Positions 27,601 through 36,212 of a DNA stretch of 64,000 bases are shown in pieces. Within the stretch, counting starts at the first letter, position 1, and the number at the start of each line of letters is the position of its first letter. Source of the DNA: Alphaproteobacteria bacterium (GTDB lineage: Bacteria; Pseudomonadota; Alphaproteobacteria; Micropepsales; Micropepsaceae); contig CANJIS010000003.1 in NCBI GenBank assembly GCA_947474565.1, forward strand, positions 124,001 to 188,000. The letters run 5' to 3'. Below the pieces are notes generated by a model, which saw nothing but the letters and a program-made list of their open reading frames with translations, was not told where the DNA came from and searched no databases. The position numbers were made by a program, and so were the translations under genes.

Positions 27601-27727
27601 GGGAAGCGCTATCGTGGTGCCGCGCGATGTTACGCCAATCAACACACGTCAGCTGATTCTGGATGTCACCAGCATCATGAGCCAACTGGTCGTGACCGTC
27701 GCTTCGCTCGCCGTGATTTCGCGGTGA
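24665..27727 (+). CDS. Large Wza-type polysaccharide export protein with repeated SLBB domains
   Basis: The ATG at 24665 follows GAAGG; an ATG at 24629 lacks a ribosome site. The 1020-residue product has a signal peptide (ending LLGSASHAQ), a Poly_export domain (DDYILGPGDEIVVSLRG), and several SLBB domains from about residue 180 (QISVLIAGEVNIPGTRIVPG; VVAVSGMVRQPGIYELPPGA). A second block near residue 730 onwards ends TISVLGQVMQPGSLPYRSNL. A C-terminal hydrophobic helix (LVVTVASLAVIS) may be an outer-membrane segment as in Wza. Typical Wza has about 380 residues, so this is more than twice as long. Residues 470-630 form a low-complexity Gln/Ser-rich linker. No lipobox Cys is visible after the signal peptide. 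A role in translocating the exopolysaccharide across the outer membrane is likely. Confidence 0.88.
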   Translation: MSKMRDGWNKLMANGRVAAFCLSVFAGLILLGSASHAQLSSNPTQLLQQLQQQNGTSNSGTSGAQASAPSDVTVQPAARSNFVALPPSRLEQIMSARAGAKLTQFGYDALGQAREVTIPQAGGVQDDYILGPGDEIVVSLRGQENSEYRATVSRSGQLVLPRLNPVSAAGRSFGSFRGDVEAAVRRAYVATNAFVSVARLRQISVLIAGEVNIPGTRIVPGLASVVDALVLSGGVKKTGSMRSVRIERGGKSYVVDLYSVLSNASSAAAHMQLADGDRILVPALGKVVAVSGMVRQPGIYELPPGASSMKAQSLLALAGGTEVRGSYRFSVLRVGANGSSQMVTMADENAIVGDSEILFAQLGADRVGSQVTLSGGTPLAGNYPIIEGTKLSEVLKAPGALPDAPYTLFGIISRKDTRTLLRTLQPFTPVATLNGTEDLSLQTDDVIKVLSVNEVRLLTETLRLYRQRQEVQQAAGRNPLGQSQTGTNQSVVIPGNVVPGSAVQGALAANQRPVTSSEPAPVLSLADSQRRDIAELANQIDPVTRQALVAQVEAEQNQIAQDRYACQLANPLTPSVCVAPDAGTSAAAGSSSQANSSDPGNPIGQILNSVQGAKPGEGQGNGSVLANGDVLLPRLAVQPPAANFQTFDGVLGRVASNREISNFGDLARQLNIDQLVLVNFLIDHQAVLNGAVSGPGYYFVGPNVVLQDLVAAAGGTTNWADESGVELITTAVDNLGGRSATRRVQLPLRQGMLASYIVRPRDQLRFNQVFTDAGLGTATVQGEVRYTGTYQIVRGEHLSSLLARAGGLTGTAYPYGTIFLRKSAAATEREGYIRAAAEIEEELVVAMTRIGNDKIDPSTFGSLQGFVGELRNQRAIGRISISADPSILASKPELDPLLEPGDVVYIPQRPSTISVLGQVMQPGSLPYRSNLTLKDYVQMAGGYSPTSAPSNVFIVLPDGSARKLETSWLGFGNTPALPPGSAIVVPRDVTPINTRQLILDVTSIMSQLVVTVASLAVISR

Positions 27728-28064
27728 TTTCCGGATAGTGATTCTGCGTCTTGGGTTTGGCGCATCGCCGCGCGGTTAATCCTTGGTAACTAGGGTCGCC
27801 AAAGGTGCCGGCCAATCCCCGGGAACTTTGCCCTTGACATAAAATCAAAGCTAAAGACTGTTGGAATAGCAGGAATTGCTTGTGTTTTTTTGCCGCCGCG
27901 CAACGGCGGACATTTTATTATAGGCGCGCTTTGGTACGGGGCGGACGGAAATTTGCCCTGTACTTTTCGATCGGCCTTCTTTACATTGCAGCGCAACAAG
28001 GGTGGGCGCCGTTAATCGTTCCCTCTGATTACGGCCAAACTTTTTAGATATAAGGATCACTCCG
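27728..28064. other. Intergenic region upstream of the small YjbE-like gene
   Basis: No gene is supported in these 337 bases, which are more AT-rich than their flanks. A TTGACA occurs at 27834-27839 without a good -10 at the right distance. A small hairpin (CCGCCG, five-base loop, CGGCGG; 27893-27909) is followed by ACATTTTATTA. It could be a weak terminator of the SLBB gene or part of a leader. AAGGA at 28051-28055 is the ribosome site of the 28065 gene. Confidence 0.4.
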
Positions 28065-28307
28065 ATGCGAAATTTTGTTGCGACAACTGTGGTGGCATCC
28101 ATGATTACAACTGGCGCACTTGCTGCGACGGCCACTGTTGCGCCCCTGCCTTCGGGCAAGGCCGCGGGTGTTTCCAAAGCTATGATTCAAGACGACACCA
28201 TCTGGTTCGTTTTGGCGGGCGGCATCATCGTCGGCGGCATCGCCTTGGTCGCTTCCGGCAACGGCAACAGCACGGTGATAACTGGCACCAGCACCGGCAC
28301 CACGTAA
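28065..28307 (+). CDS. Small exported protein, YjbE/GfcA-like
   Basis: The 80-residue product has a signal peptide (residues 1-20, ending TTGALAATA), a second hydrophobic Gly-rich stretch (VLAGGIIVGGIALVASGNGN) and a Thr/Ser/Gly tail (ITGTSTGTT). Length, Ala/Gly composition and Thr-rich end are like E. coli YjbE/GfcA, the small first protein of the yjbEFGH and gfc operons, whose function is unknown. YjbF-like and YjbH-like genes flank it, which supports the comparison. It has AAGGA ahead of the ATG and a strong terminator 24 bases after its stop. Confidence 0.75.
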   Translation: MRNFVATTVVASMITTGALAATATVAPLPSGKAAGVSKAMIQDDTIWFVLAGGIIVGGIALVASGNGNSTVITGTSTGTT

Positions 28308-28330
28308 GCGCCTGTTGGTCGATGAATTAA

Positions 28331-28363
28331 AAAGGCGGGAAGCTCAGCTTCCCGCCTTTTTTG
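28331..28363. terminator. Bidirectional rho-independent terminator
   Basis: GGCGGGAAGCT (28334-28344) and AGCTTCCCGCC (28346-28356) form a GC-rich hairpin. It is followed by TTTTTT on the plus strand and, reading leftwards, by TTTTT on the minus strand. It lies between the convergent YjbE-like and YjbF-like genes and can serve both. Confidence 0.93.
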
Positions 28364-28378
28364 TTTTCGGATTGCAAT

Positions 28379-29056
28379 TTAGCCAGGTGGCCGCAGCACT
28401 TCCGTTTCCACCGTGTCGCCCTTTGGCGTCAGATGCTGAATGGAGCGCCAGACAAAGCCGCTTTGCGCGTCGACCCAATAGCTGTCCCGAAAAGACCAAC
28501 CCAAGCTGCTGCTTTCGCAAATCTCGTCGGCGCGTACCGTGCTCAATGCTTTGCCGAGAATGGTGATGGTGGCGCGGCCCCGGCTGATGGTTTTGCAGCG
28601 GATCGGTACCGAATAGCGCCCGTCCTCGGGAAAGTCCGCCGACCGGATGGAGGTGAAAGCGCTTTTCAACACCTGGCCGGGTGGCGGTATGGCGGCGCCC
28701 AAGGTCGGCGTCACGGAGGCGATGTTGTGCGGCAGTCCCACGGTTCGGATAAGACGCCCCTCGCGGGTTACCAGCACGACATGGTTGGCCGAGGTCCATA
28801 AAAGATCGCCATTGCTCTCCGTGGCAAGGACCAGCAACTGTTCGCGCTCTCCGTTCAGCCGGTAGCCGATACTCGCATAGGGAATGGCCGCAGCCTGCGC
28901 CCGGGGCACGGTATTGCTGCCGAAGGGCTGGGAAAAGGACTGCCGCATCAGCTCAAAATACTGAGTGTAGTTGCTGTTGCTGTTGGTGCATCCCGCCAGC
29001 GCCATGCAGCCCGCAAACAGGCCGGCACAGTGCAGCAATCGGGATCTGAAATTCAC
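28379..29056 (-). CDS. yjbF: YjbF/GfcB-family lipoprotein
   Basis: The 225-residue product has a lipoprotein signal peptide with lipobox LAGC (cleavage before Cys about 23) followed by an Asn/Ser linker. YjbF/GfcB features are PYASIGYRLNGEREQLLVLA, the sequence after VVLVTREGRLIRTVGLPHNI, SFRDSYWVDAQSGFVWRSIQ and the C-terminal TVETEVLRPP. These periplasmic or outer-membrane lipoproteins are encoded with group-4-capsule/exopolysaccharide genes. It overlaps galU by four bases, linking precursor supply and export in one operon. Confidence 0.87.
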   Translation of the reverse strand: MNFRSRLLHCAGLFAGCMALAGCTNSNSNYTQYFELMRQSFSQPFGSNTVPRAQAAAIPYASIGYRLNGEREQLLVLATESNGDLLWTSANHVVLVTREGRLIRTVGLPHNIASVTPTLGAAIPPPGQVLKSAFTSIRSADFPEDGRYSVPIRCKTISRGRATITILGKALSTVRADEICESSSLGWSFRDSYWVDAQSGFVWRSIQHLTPKGDTVETEVLRPPG

Positions 29057-29934
29057 AGATCCATGCCCTTGAGCAGCTTCTTGATGGCAGGCGCGATGTC
29101 GGGGCGCGACAGGCCAACCGCAATGTTGGCGTGCAGGAAGCCGACCTTGTCACCGCAGTCATAACGGGCGCAATCGGTCTTGACGGCATGGAACGGCATT
29201 TTTCCGATCAACTGCGCCATCGCATCCGTGAGTTGGATTTCATTACCCGCACCGCGCTCCTGGCGATCCAGGATGGAAAAAATCTCGGGCTGCAGAATAT
29301 AGCGGCCGATGATGCACAAATTGGAGGGCGCCTTGGCGGGGTCAGGTTTTTCCACCACGCCTTTGACTTCCGTGACATTGCCCTTGGCCGCGCCCGGATC
29401 CACCACGCCATAGCGCTTGACCTCAGCCGGCGGCTTTTCCTCGGCCGCGACGATGACGCCACCGTTCTCGCGATAGGCCAGCATCATCTGGGAAAGGGCG
29501 CCGGGCTTGCCCACCATCAGGTCGTCGGGCAGCAGAACAGCAAAGGGTTCGTCGCCCACAAAATGCCGGGCGCACCACACCGCATGGCCCAGCCCCAATG
29601 GCTGCTGCTGGCGGATGAAACCGACCGAACCGGTCTGGGGCAGGCTTTCCAGCAGGCTGTTCAGTTCCGCGGTCTTTTCCCGCGCCGACAGCAAGGATTC
29701 CAGTTCATAGGCATGGTCAAAATGGTCCGCGATCACATGCTTGCCACGGCCTGTGATAAAGACGAATTGCTCGATCCCGGCTTCGCGGGCTTCCTCGACC
29801 GCGTACTGGATTACGGGCTTATCCACCACCGGCAGCATTTCCTTGGGGATCGCCTTGGTGGCGGGCAGGAAGCGGGTGCCCATGCCGGCGACGGGGAAAA
29901 CCGCTTTGCGGACATTTTTGATGGCTTGAGGCAT
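29053..29934 (-). CDS. galU: UTP-glucose-1-phosphate uridylyltransferase
   Basis: The 293-residue product begins KAVFPVAGMGTRFLPATKAI followed by PKEMLPVVDKPVIQYAVEEA, the GalU nucleotide-binding and uridylyl-transfer signature. Later motifs are FAVLLPDDLMVG (metal-site Asp), VEKPDPAKAPSNLCIIGRYI and DCGDKVGFLHANI. It makes UDP-glucose, the precursor used by GalE (35229) and Ugd (41250) in this window. It is the first gene of a two-gene operon with the YjbF-like lipoprotein. Confidence 0.95.
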   Translation of the reverse strand: MPQAIKNVRKAVFPVAGMGTRFLPATKAIPKEMLPVVDKPVIQYAVEEAREAGIEQFVFITGRGKHVIADHFDHAYELESLLSAREKTAELNSLLESLPQTGSVGFIRQQQPLGLGHAVWCARHFVGDEPFAVLLPDDLMVGKPGALSQMMLAYRENGGVIVAAEEKPPAEVKRYGVVDPGAAKGNVTEVKGVVEKPDPAKAPSNLCIIGRYILQPEIFSILDRQERGAGNEIQLTDAMAQLIGKMPFHAVKTDCARYDCGDKVGFLHANIAVGLSRPDIAPAIKKLLKGMDL

Positions 29935-30043
29935 GGTTTTTTACGCTCGATGTTCTGCTAAAGGCTTGTGGCAAGGCGCTGTTTTCATGGCACGGCGCCG
30001 CTATTAAAGTCCAGTTTTTCGCAAAGAGCGCCGGATCGTTGGT

Positions 30044-31138
30044 ATGGCAATGACAGAGCGATTTTGGCTCGGTATGGCGGCAGGGTTCCTGGCGGTCGGG
30101 CCCTTTTTCGCCTGGCCGGCCATGGCCGCCCCGGTTCCCGCCGCCGCATTCGCGGCGATTGATACCGCACTTGCCGCCGGCGATGGCGGCCAGGCCGTGC
30201 GTCTGTCCGACCAAGCGTTGAACACGCCCGCCCTTGAGGGCGCCGACCGTGCACGGCTGATGCTGGACCGTGGGCTTGCCCATGAGCTTCAGGGCGCGAG
30301 TGATAACGCGTTGGTGGATATCACCGGCGCGATCAAAGCGCGCTGAGCAACCCGGAACAGGCCCGCGCTTATCTGGAACGCGGTCTGATGCTGGACGGCA
30401 TGAACCGGCTGAATGATGCCGTTGGTGATTACACCGAAGCCATCCGGCTCAATCCAAAATCGGCGCCTGCGTTGAACAACCGCGCCAATGCCTATCGCCG
30501 CCAGAACAGATTCGATGACGCCAAGCGCGACTATCTCGCGTCGCTGGCCGCCGGAAATCCCGCTCCGGAATATCCTTACTACGGGCTGGGCCAGATCGCT
30601 GAGCAGCAAGGCAAGTCGCAAGAGGCCAAATTTTTATCGCCGGGCGTTCGCGGCCAATCCCGGCTACCGGCTGGCGGAGGAGCGTCTGGTCGCTTTGGGC
30701 GGGGCGCCGGTCAGCGCCCCCATCGTGCTGAAACCCCCGCCGGGGGCCGCCCAAGGGGGCAATGCCCCCGTTGTGCTCCGTCCGCCTTCCTCCAGGCCGG
30801 TGGCCGCCCCGGCGGCGGTCCTGCCCAAGACCAAGCCAGCCAGCGCCTCCAGTGCGGGCGTGGGGCCGGGCCTGCGCCCAGCCTTGGACAATGTCGGGGG
30901 AGACAATGTCGGGGGGCAGGAAGTCCAGCTGGGGGTGTGGCGAGAGGCGGCCGAGGGCTGGAGGAGGGCGGTAGCGGCCTCCGGAGGTGCGCTGGCGGGA
31001 TATTCGCATCATATTGTGGCGGCCGACCTTCCCGGCCGGGGCCGCTATTACCGGCTGAGGGTCAGCACACCGGACGGCAAGCAGTTCTGTACCGCGCTAG
31101 CCACCCGGGGAATGGATTGCATCCCCGCCCGGGATTGA
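30044..31138 (+). pseudogene. TPR-SPOR periplasmic protein, interrupted by two frameshifts
   Basis: The first frame (30044-30346) encodes a signal peptide (ending PAMAAPVPA) and a TPR start, and stops after TGAIKAR. The TPR sequence resumes in another frame with LSNPEQARAYLERGLMLDGM and DAVGDYTEAIRLNPKSAPAL. A second shift occurs near 30635 at a T5 run, where QEAK of one frame continues as FYRRAFAANPGYRLAEERL of the other. A Pro/Ala linker follows, then a C-terminal SPOR domain (VQLGVWREAAEGWRRAV; GRGRYYRLRVSTPDGKQF), which binds septal denuded peptidoglycan. The repaired protein would have about 363 residues. One break is at a GCGCGC run (two bases extra or one missing), the other at T5 (one extra). 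Sequencing error and real decay are both possible. Confidence 0.75.
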
Positions 31139-31207
31139 GTTTTTCCCGCCACGCCTTATTCCGGCCAAGTCGGCCCCCTATTTGCCCGCCGTCGAAAAGG
31201 TGCAGCT

Positions 31208-32296
31208 ATGCCGGCGTTTCGCAGCGTGATGGCCTGGGTCATGCGGTATGAGCGCCACCTCTCCGCCATCGCCATGGCTGTGGGCTTCGTCTTCGATGCC
31301 TACACGTTCGGCCGTGTAGACCGCCCGATGACGCAGCTTGTGTTTGTGCTCTATCTGCTGGCGGCAGGCGGTGCGCTGGCCGTGCTGCATTGGTGGCAAG
31401 CGCGCGGGCAGAATTTGGGTTCGCGCACCCATGCCATTCTCGTCGCAGCGCTGCAATTCGCGCTGGGGGCGCTGCTGTCGGGGTTTTGCGTTTTTTATAT
31501 CCGCAGCGCCAATCTGGCGGCCTCCTGGCCGTTCCTGCTGTTCATGGCGGCGGTCTTTATCGGCAATGAGTATTTTCGTGACTATACCGCGCGGCTGGTA
31601 TTTGCGGCGCTGGTATTCTTCTTCAGTCTTTATTCCTACGCCATTCTTCTGGTGCCGGTGCTGATCGCACAGATCGGGCCGCGTTCTTTCCTGATGTCGG
31701 GCGGGATCGCGGTGGCAGGCTTTCTTTTCTATCTGTGGCTGCTGGCCTGGCTTGGTCATGACCGCTACCGCGATGCGCGCACCCAGATCGCCATGGGCGT
31801 GGTTGCGATCACACTGGTGCTCAATCTTTTCTATTTCGCCAAGATTTTTCCGCCTTTGCCTTTGGTGCTGTCGGATGCCGGCGTCTATCACAGCGTCAAG
31901 CGGACAGGCGCCGACTTTGAGGCGAGGGGCGAGACCGAACCGGCGCGCTGGCGGGGACTGTTCGGCACCCATCCCACGCTTCACATCATGCCGGGCGAAA
32001 AGCTCTATCTGTACACTGCGGTGTTCGCGCCTTACCGGCTCACCACGGCCATTGAGCATCATTGGGAATGGTACGATCCGGCGATCCATAACTGGCGGGC
32101 GCAGCAGACGGTGCGGTTCAACATTCAGGGCGGCCGGGATGACGGCTATCGCGGCTACTCCTTCCGCTCCCAGCCCAGGCCTGGCGCGTGGCGGGTCCAT
32201 GTCGTGACCCTGGACGGCCGGTCTATCGGCCAGGTGCGTTTTGAAGTGCTGGCCGCCCAGCAGCCGCCCGTGTTGCAAACCATGGTCCTGAAATAG
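31208..32296 (+). CDS. DUF2914 membrane protein (DUF5924-like N-terminus)
   Basis: The 362-residue protein has about seven membrane helices in residues 15-225. A C-terminal DUF2914 domain (residues 255-355) contains LYLYTAVFAPYRL, IEHHWEWYDP and YRGYSFRSQPRPGAWRVHV; the Trp-rich core is diagnostic. DUF2914 domains are probably periplasmic and of unknown function. The gene follows the TPR-SPOR gene after 69 bases in the same direction. Confidence 0.82.
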   Translation: MPAFRSVMAWVMRYERHLSAIAMAVGFVFDAYTFGRVDRPMTQLVFVLYLLAAGGALAVLHWWQARGQNLGSRTHAILVAALQFALGALLSGFCVFYIRSANLAASWPFLLFMAAVFIGNEYFRDYTARLVFAALVFFFSLYSYAILLVPVLIAQIGPRSFLMSGGIAVAGFLFYLWLLAWLGHDRYRDARTQIAMGVVAITLVLNLFYFAKIFPPLPLVLSDAGVYHSVKRTGADFEARGETEPARWRGLFGTHPTLHIMPGEKLYLYTAVFAPYRLTTAIEHHWEWYDPAIHNWRAQQTVRFNIQGGRDDGYRGYSFRSQPRPGAWRVHVVTLDGRSIGQVRFEVLAAQQPPVLQTMVLK

Positions 32297-32368
32297 TTCG
32301 GGTTTCGGACGCCTTGCATCGGCAGGGGTTTGGCCCTATTTCACAGCCCAGATTTGGGGTTGTCATAA

Positions 32369-33283
32369 TTGTCCAGCAATAAGACTGTAATATCACATCT
32401 CCGGCGCCTGGAAGCCGAGAGCATTCACATCATGCGCGAGGTGGCGGACGAGTTCGCCAACCCGGTGATGCTCTATTCCGTCGGCAAGGATTCGGCTGTG
32501 ATGCTGCATCTGGCGATGAAAGCCTTTTATCCGGCCAAGCCGCCTTTTCCCCTGATGCACGTCAACACAACCTGGAAATTCCAGGAAATGATCAAATTCC
32601 GCGACGAGACCGTGAAGCGGCTGGGTCTGGATTTCATTGAACACATCAACCAGGACGGCATTGCCCGCGGCATCAATCCCTTCGATAGCGGTTCGTCGCT
32701 GCACACCCAGGTGATGAAAACCGAAGCGCTGAAGCAGGCGTTGGACAAATACAAATTCGACGCCGCTTTCGGCGGCGCCCGCCGCGACGAAGAAAAATCC
32801 CGCGCCAAGGAACGCGTCTTCTCGTTCCGCAGCGCCGCCCATGCCTGGGATCCCAAAGCCCAGCGGCCGGAGCTTTGGCGCGTCTACAACACCCGCATCA
32901 ACAAGGGCGAAAGCATCCGGGTGTTTCCGCTCTCCAATTGGACCGAGCTCGACATCTGGCAGTACATTCTGGCGGAAAACATTCCCATTGTGCCGCTCTA
33001 TTTCGCCAAGAAGCGCCCGGTGGTCGAGCGCGACGGCACCCTGATCATGCGCGATGATGAACGCATGAAGCTCAGGCCCGGCGAAAAGGTCGAAGAGCGG
33101 CTGGTCCGCTTCCGCACCTTGGGCTGCTATCCGCTTACCGGCGCCATTGAATCGGATGCCGACACACTGGAAGGCATCGTCACCGAAATGTTCACCGCGC
33201 GGACCAGCGAACGTCAGGGCCGCCTGATCGACAGTGACGAGAAAGCCTCGATGGAGAAGAAGAAGAAGGAGGGGTATTTCTGA
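32369..33283 (+). CDS. cysD: Sulfate adenylyltransferase small subunit
   Basis: The likely TTG start at 32369 gives 304 residues with the usual CysD N-terminus, [21 protein letters not shown]-loop features are [20 protein letters not shown] (pyrophosphate-binding SxGKDS) and [20 protein letters not shown], with the C-terminal [20 protein letters not shown]. With CysN it makes adenosine 5'-phosphosulfate from ATP and sulfate. Its stop overlaps the start of cysNC (TGATG), so the subunits are translationally coupled. Confidence 0.96.
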   Translation: MSSNKTVISHLRRLEAESIHIMREVADEFANPVMLYSVGKDSAVMLHLAMKAFYPAKPPFPLMHVNTTWKFQEMIKFRDETVKRLGLDFIEHINQDGIARGINPFDSGSSLHTQVMKTEALKQALDKYKFDAAFGGARRDEEKSRAKERVFSFRSAAHAWDPKAQRPELWRVYNTRINKGESIRVFPLSNWTELDIWQYILAENIPIVPLYFAKKRPVVERDGTLIMRDDERMKLRPGEKVEERLVRFRTLGCYPLTGAIESDADTLEGIVTEMFTARTSERQGRLIDSDEKASMEKKKKEGYF

Positions 33284-35205
33284 TGAACGCCCCCGAGGGC
33301 GCGCCCCGCGCGACCGACAATTCAACAAAGTCCGATCTTCAGAAATTCCTTGCGGACCAGGAAAAAAAGACCCTGCTGCGCTTTCTCACCTGCGGCAGCG
33401 TCGATGACGGCAAGTCGACCCTGATCGGACGGCTGCTCTACGACACCAAGCTTCTGTTTGAAGACACGCTGGCCTCGCTGGAAAAAGACAGCAAGAAATT
33501 CGGCACCACCGGTGAAGACATCGATTTCGCGCTGCTGGTGGACGGGCTGGAAGCTGAGCGCGAGCAGGGCATCACCATTGATGTCGCCTATCGCTTCTTC
33601 GCCACCGACAAGCGCAAATTCATCGTCGCCGACACACCGGGCCACGAACAATATACCCGCAACATGGCGACGGGCGCTTCCAACTCCGAACTGGCCGTCA
33701 TCCTGATCGATGCCCGCAAGGGTGTGCTGACCCAAACCCGCCGCCATGCCTATATCGCCAGCCTGCTCGGCATTCGCCACATCGTGCTGGCGGTGAACAA
33801 GATCGATCTGGTGGATTATTCCCAAAGCGTGTTCGACGGCATTGTCGCCGACTTCAACGCTTTTGCGGAAAAGCTGGGCTTCGCCAGCCAAATCGCGATC
33901 CCTCTTTCCGCCCGCTATGGCGTCAACGTCATGGCCAAGAGCCCCGAGACCCCTTGGTATCAAGGCCCGGCGCTGCTCAACCATCTGGAAAGTGTCGATG
34001 TCGACACGGCGCTGGAGAAGGGGCCGTTCCGCCTGCCGGTGCAGTGGGTCAATCGTCCCAATCTCGATTTCCGCGGCTTCTCCGGCACCGTCGTTGGCGG
34101 CCGCATCAAGCCGGGCGACACGGTGGCGGTGGCCAAATCCGGCCGCACCACCAAGGTGGCGCGCATCGTCACCATGGACGGCGATATGAAAGAGGCGGTG
34201 GCCGGTGATGCGGTAACGCTCACCCTCACCGATGAAGTCGATACGTCACGCGGCGATGTCCTGTCGGCGCCGGAAGCGCGGCCGGATGTGTCCGACCAGT
34301 TCGCGGCGCATCTGCTGTGGATGGCGGAAGAAGAAATGCTGCCCGGGCGGCAATATCTGCTCAAGCTGGCCACCGCCACGGTTCCGGCTTCGGTCTCTGA
34401 ACTCAAGCACAAGGTGGACGTCAACACGCTGGAGCATCTGGCGGCGAAGACGCTCACGCTCAATGATGTGGGTTACGCCAATTTCTCTCTGGGCGCGCCT
34501 TTGGCTTTCGACGCCTATCGCGACAATCGCGATATGGGCGGTTTCATCCTGATCGACCGTTTCACCAATGCCACGGTCGGCGCCGGCATGATCGATTTCG
34601 GCTTGCGCCGCGCCACCAATGTCCATTGGCAGGCGTTGGACGTGAACAAGGAAGCCCGTGCCCGCATGAAGGGCCAGAAGCCGGTGGTGTTGTGGTTCAC
34701 CGGCCTGTCGGGCTCGGGTAAATCCACCATTGCCAATCTGGTGGAGAAAAGTCTCACCGCAGAAGGCAAGCACACCTATCTGCTGGACGGTGACAATGTT
34801 CGCCACGGCCTCAACAAGGATCTGGGCTTTACCGATGCCGACCGGGTGGAAAATATCCGCCGGGTGGGCGAGGCCGCCCGTCTGTTTGTGGATGCCGGCC
34901 TGATCGTATTGGTGTCGTTCATTTCACCCTTCCGCTCCGAACGCCGCATGGCGCGTGAGCTGGTGGGCAAGGGCGAGTTTGTCGAAGTCTTTGTCGATAC
35001 GCCCATTGAAGTCTGCATGCAGCGCGATCCCAAAGGGCTTTACGAAAAAGCCAAAAGCGGCGCGATCAAGAACTTCACCGGCATCGACAGCCCTTATGAG
35101 ACGCCCGAGCAGGCAGAGCTGGCGATCAAGACCGTGGACGGCCCTGCCGAGCGGCATGCCCAGGCCATCGTTGCCTATCTGCGCGAACGGGGCTATCTGG
35201 GCTGA
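33283..35205 (+). CDS. cysNC: Bifunctional sulfate adenylyltransferase large subunit / APS kinase
   Basis: The 640-residue fusion has an EF-Tu-like GTPase in residues 25-240 (G1 [17 protein letters not shown]3 [13 protein letters not shown]4 NKID), beta-barrel domains to about residue 450, and an APS kinase from about 465. The kinase shows Walker [30 protein letters not shown] and [10 protein letters not shown]. CysN hydrolyses GTP to drive APS formation; CysC phosphorylates APS to PAPS, the sulfate donor for assimilation and for sulfotransferases. No PAPS reductase or sulfotransferase is visible in the window. It is followed after 23 bases by galE. Confidence 0.96.
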   Translation: MNAPEGAPRATDNSTKSDLQKFLADQEKKTLLRFLTCGSVDDGKSTLIGRLLYDTKLLFEDTLASLEKDSKKFGTTGEDIDFALLVDGLEAEREQGITIDVAYRFFATDKRKFIVADTPGHEQYTRNMATGASNSELAVILIDARKGVLTQTRRHAYIASLLGIRHIVLAVNKIDLVDYSQSVFDGIVADFNAFAEKLGFASQIAIPLSARYGVNVMAKSPETPWYQGPALLNHLESVDVDTALEKGPFRLPVQWVNRPNLDFRGFSGTVVGGRIKPGDTVAVAKSGRTTKVARIVTMDGDMKEAVAGDAVTLTLTDEVDTSRGDVLSAPEARPDVSDQFAAHLLWMAEEEMLPGRQYLLKLATATVPASVSELKHKVDVNTLEHLAAKTLTLNDVGYANFSLGAPLAFDAYRDNRDMGGFILIDRFTNATVGAGMIDFGLRRATNVHWQALDVNKEARARMKGQKPVVLWFTGLSGSGKSTIANLVEKSLTAEGKHTYLLDGDNVRHGLNKDLGFTDADRVENIRRVGEAARLFVDAGLIVLVSFISPFRSERRMARELVGKGEFVEVFVDTPIEVCMQRDPKGLYEKAKSGAIKNFTGIDSPYETPEQAELAIKTVDGPAERHAQAIVAYLRERGYLG

Positions 35206-35228
35206 ACACTGTCCCCGGGGGATTGGGT

Positions 35229-36212
35229 TTGAGCAGCACCGTACTTGTGACAGGCGGCGCCGGTTATATCGGCAGCCATACCGTCTATGCGCTGCTGGAT
35301 CGTGGCGACAGGGTCGTGGTGCTGGACAATCTTTCCACCGGGGTGCGCGCCCAGGTTGGAACGGGCGCTGCCTTCTTCCAGGGCGATGTCGCCGACAGCG
35401 CACTGGTCAACAAAATCATCACCGACCAGCAGGTGGACACGGTGATTCATTTCGCCGGCTCCATCGTCGTGCCGGAATCAGTGGCCGATCCGCTCGCCTA
35501 TTACGACAACAATGTCGTCAAGACCCGCACCCTGATCCAGACGGTGGTGGAAGCGGGCATTAAAAATTTCATCTTCTCCTCCACCGCCACAGTCTATGCC
35601 GAGGATGCGCCGCAGCCGCTGCATGAAGAGGCACCGCGCGCGCCCATCAGCCCCTATGCCCGTTCCAAATTGATGACGGAATGGATGCTGGAGGATGTTT
35701 CACGGGCACACGGGCTGCGTTACGCTATTTTGCGCTATTTCAATGTCGCGGGCGCCGATCCCCAAGGCCGCACCGGTCAATCGAATCCCAACGCCACCCA
35801 TCTGATCAAGCGCGCCGCGATGGTGGCGCTGGGGCGGTTGCCGCAACTGGATATTTTCGGCACCGATTATCCCACGCCAGACGGCACGGGCGTGCGCGAC
35901 TATATTCATGTCACCGACCTGGCGGCGGCGCATCTGCTGGCGCTGGACGCGCTCCGCGGCGGCGCCGGCAGTACCACATACAATGTCGGTTATGGCCGCG
36001 GTCTTTCGGTGCGTCAGGTCGTGGATGCGGTTGAGAAGGTGACGGGCAAGCCGTTGCCCGCGCGCGTCGGTCCCCGGCGTGCCGGCGATCCACCGACTCT
36101 GATTTCCGATCCCGGCCGCATCAAGGCAGCGTTGGGATGGAAGCCGGGGCACGATGGCATAGACGAAATCATCTCGTCGGCCATTGCATGGGAAAAGCGT
36201 TTCAATCGCTAA
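35229..36212 (+). CDS. galE: UDP-glucose 4-epimerase
   Basis: The TTG at 35229 is six bases after GGGGGA and gives 327 residues; a TTG at 35223 is also in frame. It starts VLVTGGAGYIGSHTVYALLD and has DTVIHFAGSIVVPESVADPL, SSTATVYAED, the catalytic YxxxK in SPYARSKLMTEWML, and YFNVAGADPQGRTGQ, all typical of GalE. It interconverts UDP-glucose and UDP-galactose. It converges with the UDP-glucuronate epimerase gene with a four-base overlap. Confidence 0.93.
   Translation: MSSTVLVTGGAGYIGSHTVYALLDRGDRVVVLDNLSTGVRAQVGTGAAFFQGDVADSALVNKIITDQQVDTVIHFAGSIVVPESVADPLAYYDNNVVKTRTLIQTVVEAGIKNFIFSSTATVYAEDAPQPLHEEAPRAPISPYARSKLMTEWMLEDVSRAHGLRYAILRYFNVAGADPQGRTGQSNPNATHLIKRAAMVALGRLPQLDIFGTDYPTPDGTGVRDYIHVTDLAAAHLLALDALRGGAGSTTYNVGYGRGLSVRQVVDAVEKVTGKPLPARVGPRRAGDPPTLISDPGRIKAALGWKPGHDGIDEIISSAIAWEKRFNR

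Noticed and set aside
30967-30976. GGCGGTAGCG, a strong ops-core match
   Set aside because: It lies inside the coding part of the SPOR domain with no operon start nearby; it also shows that such short matches occur by chance.
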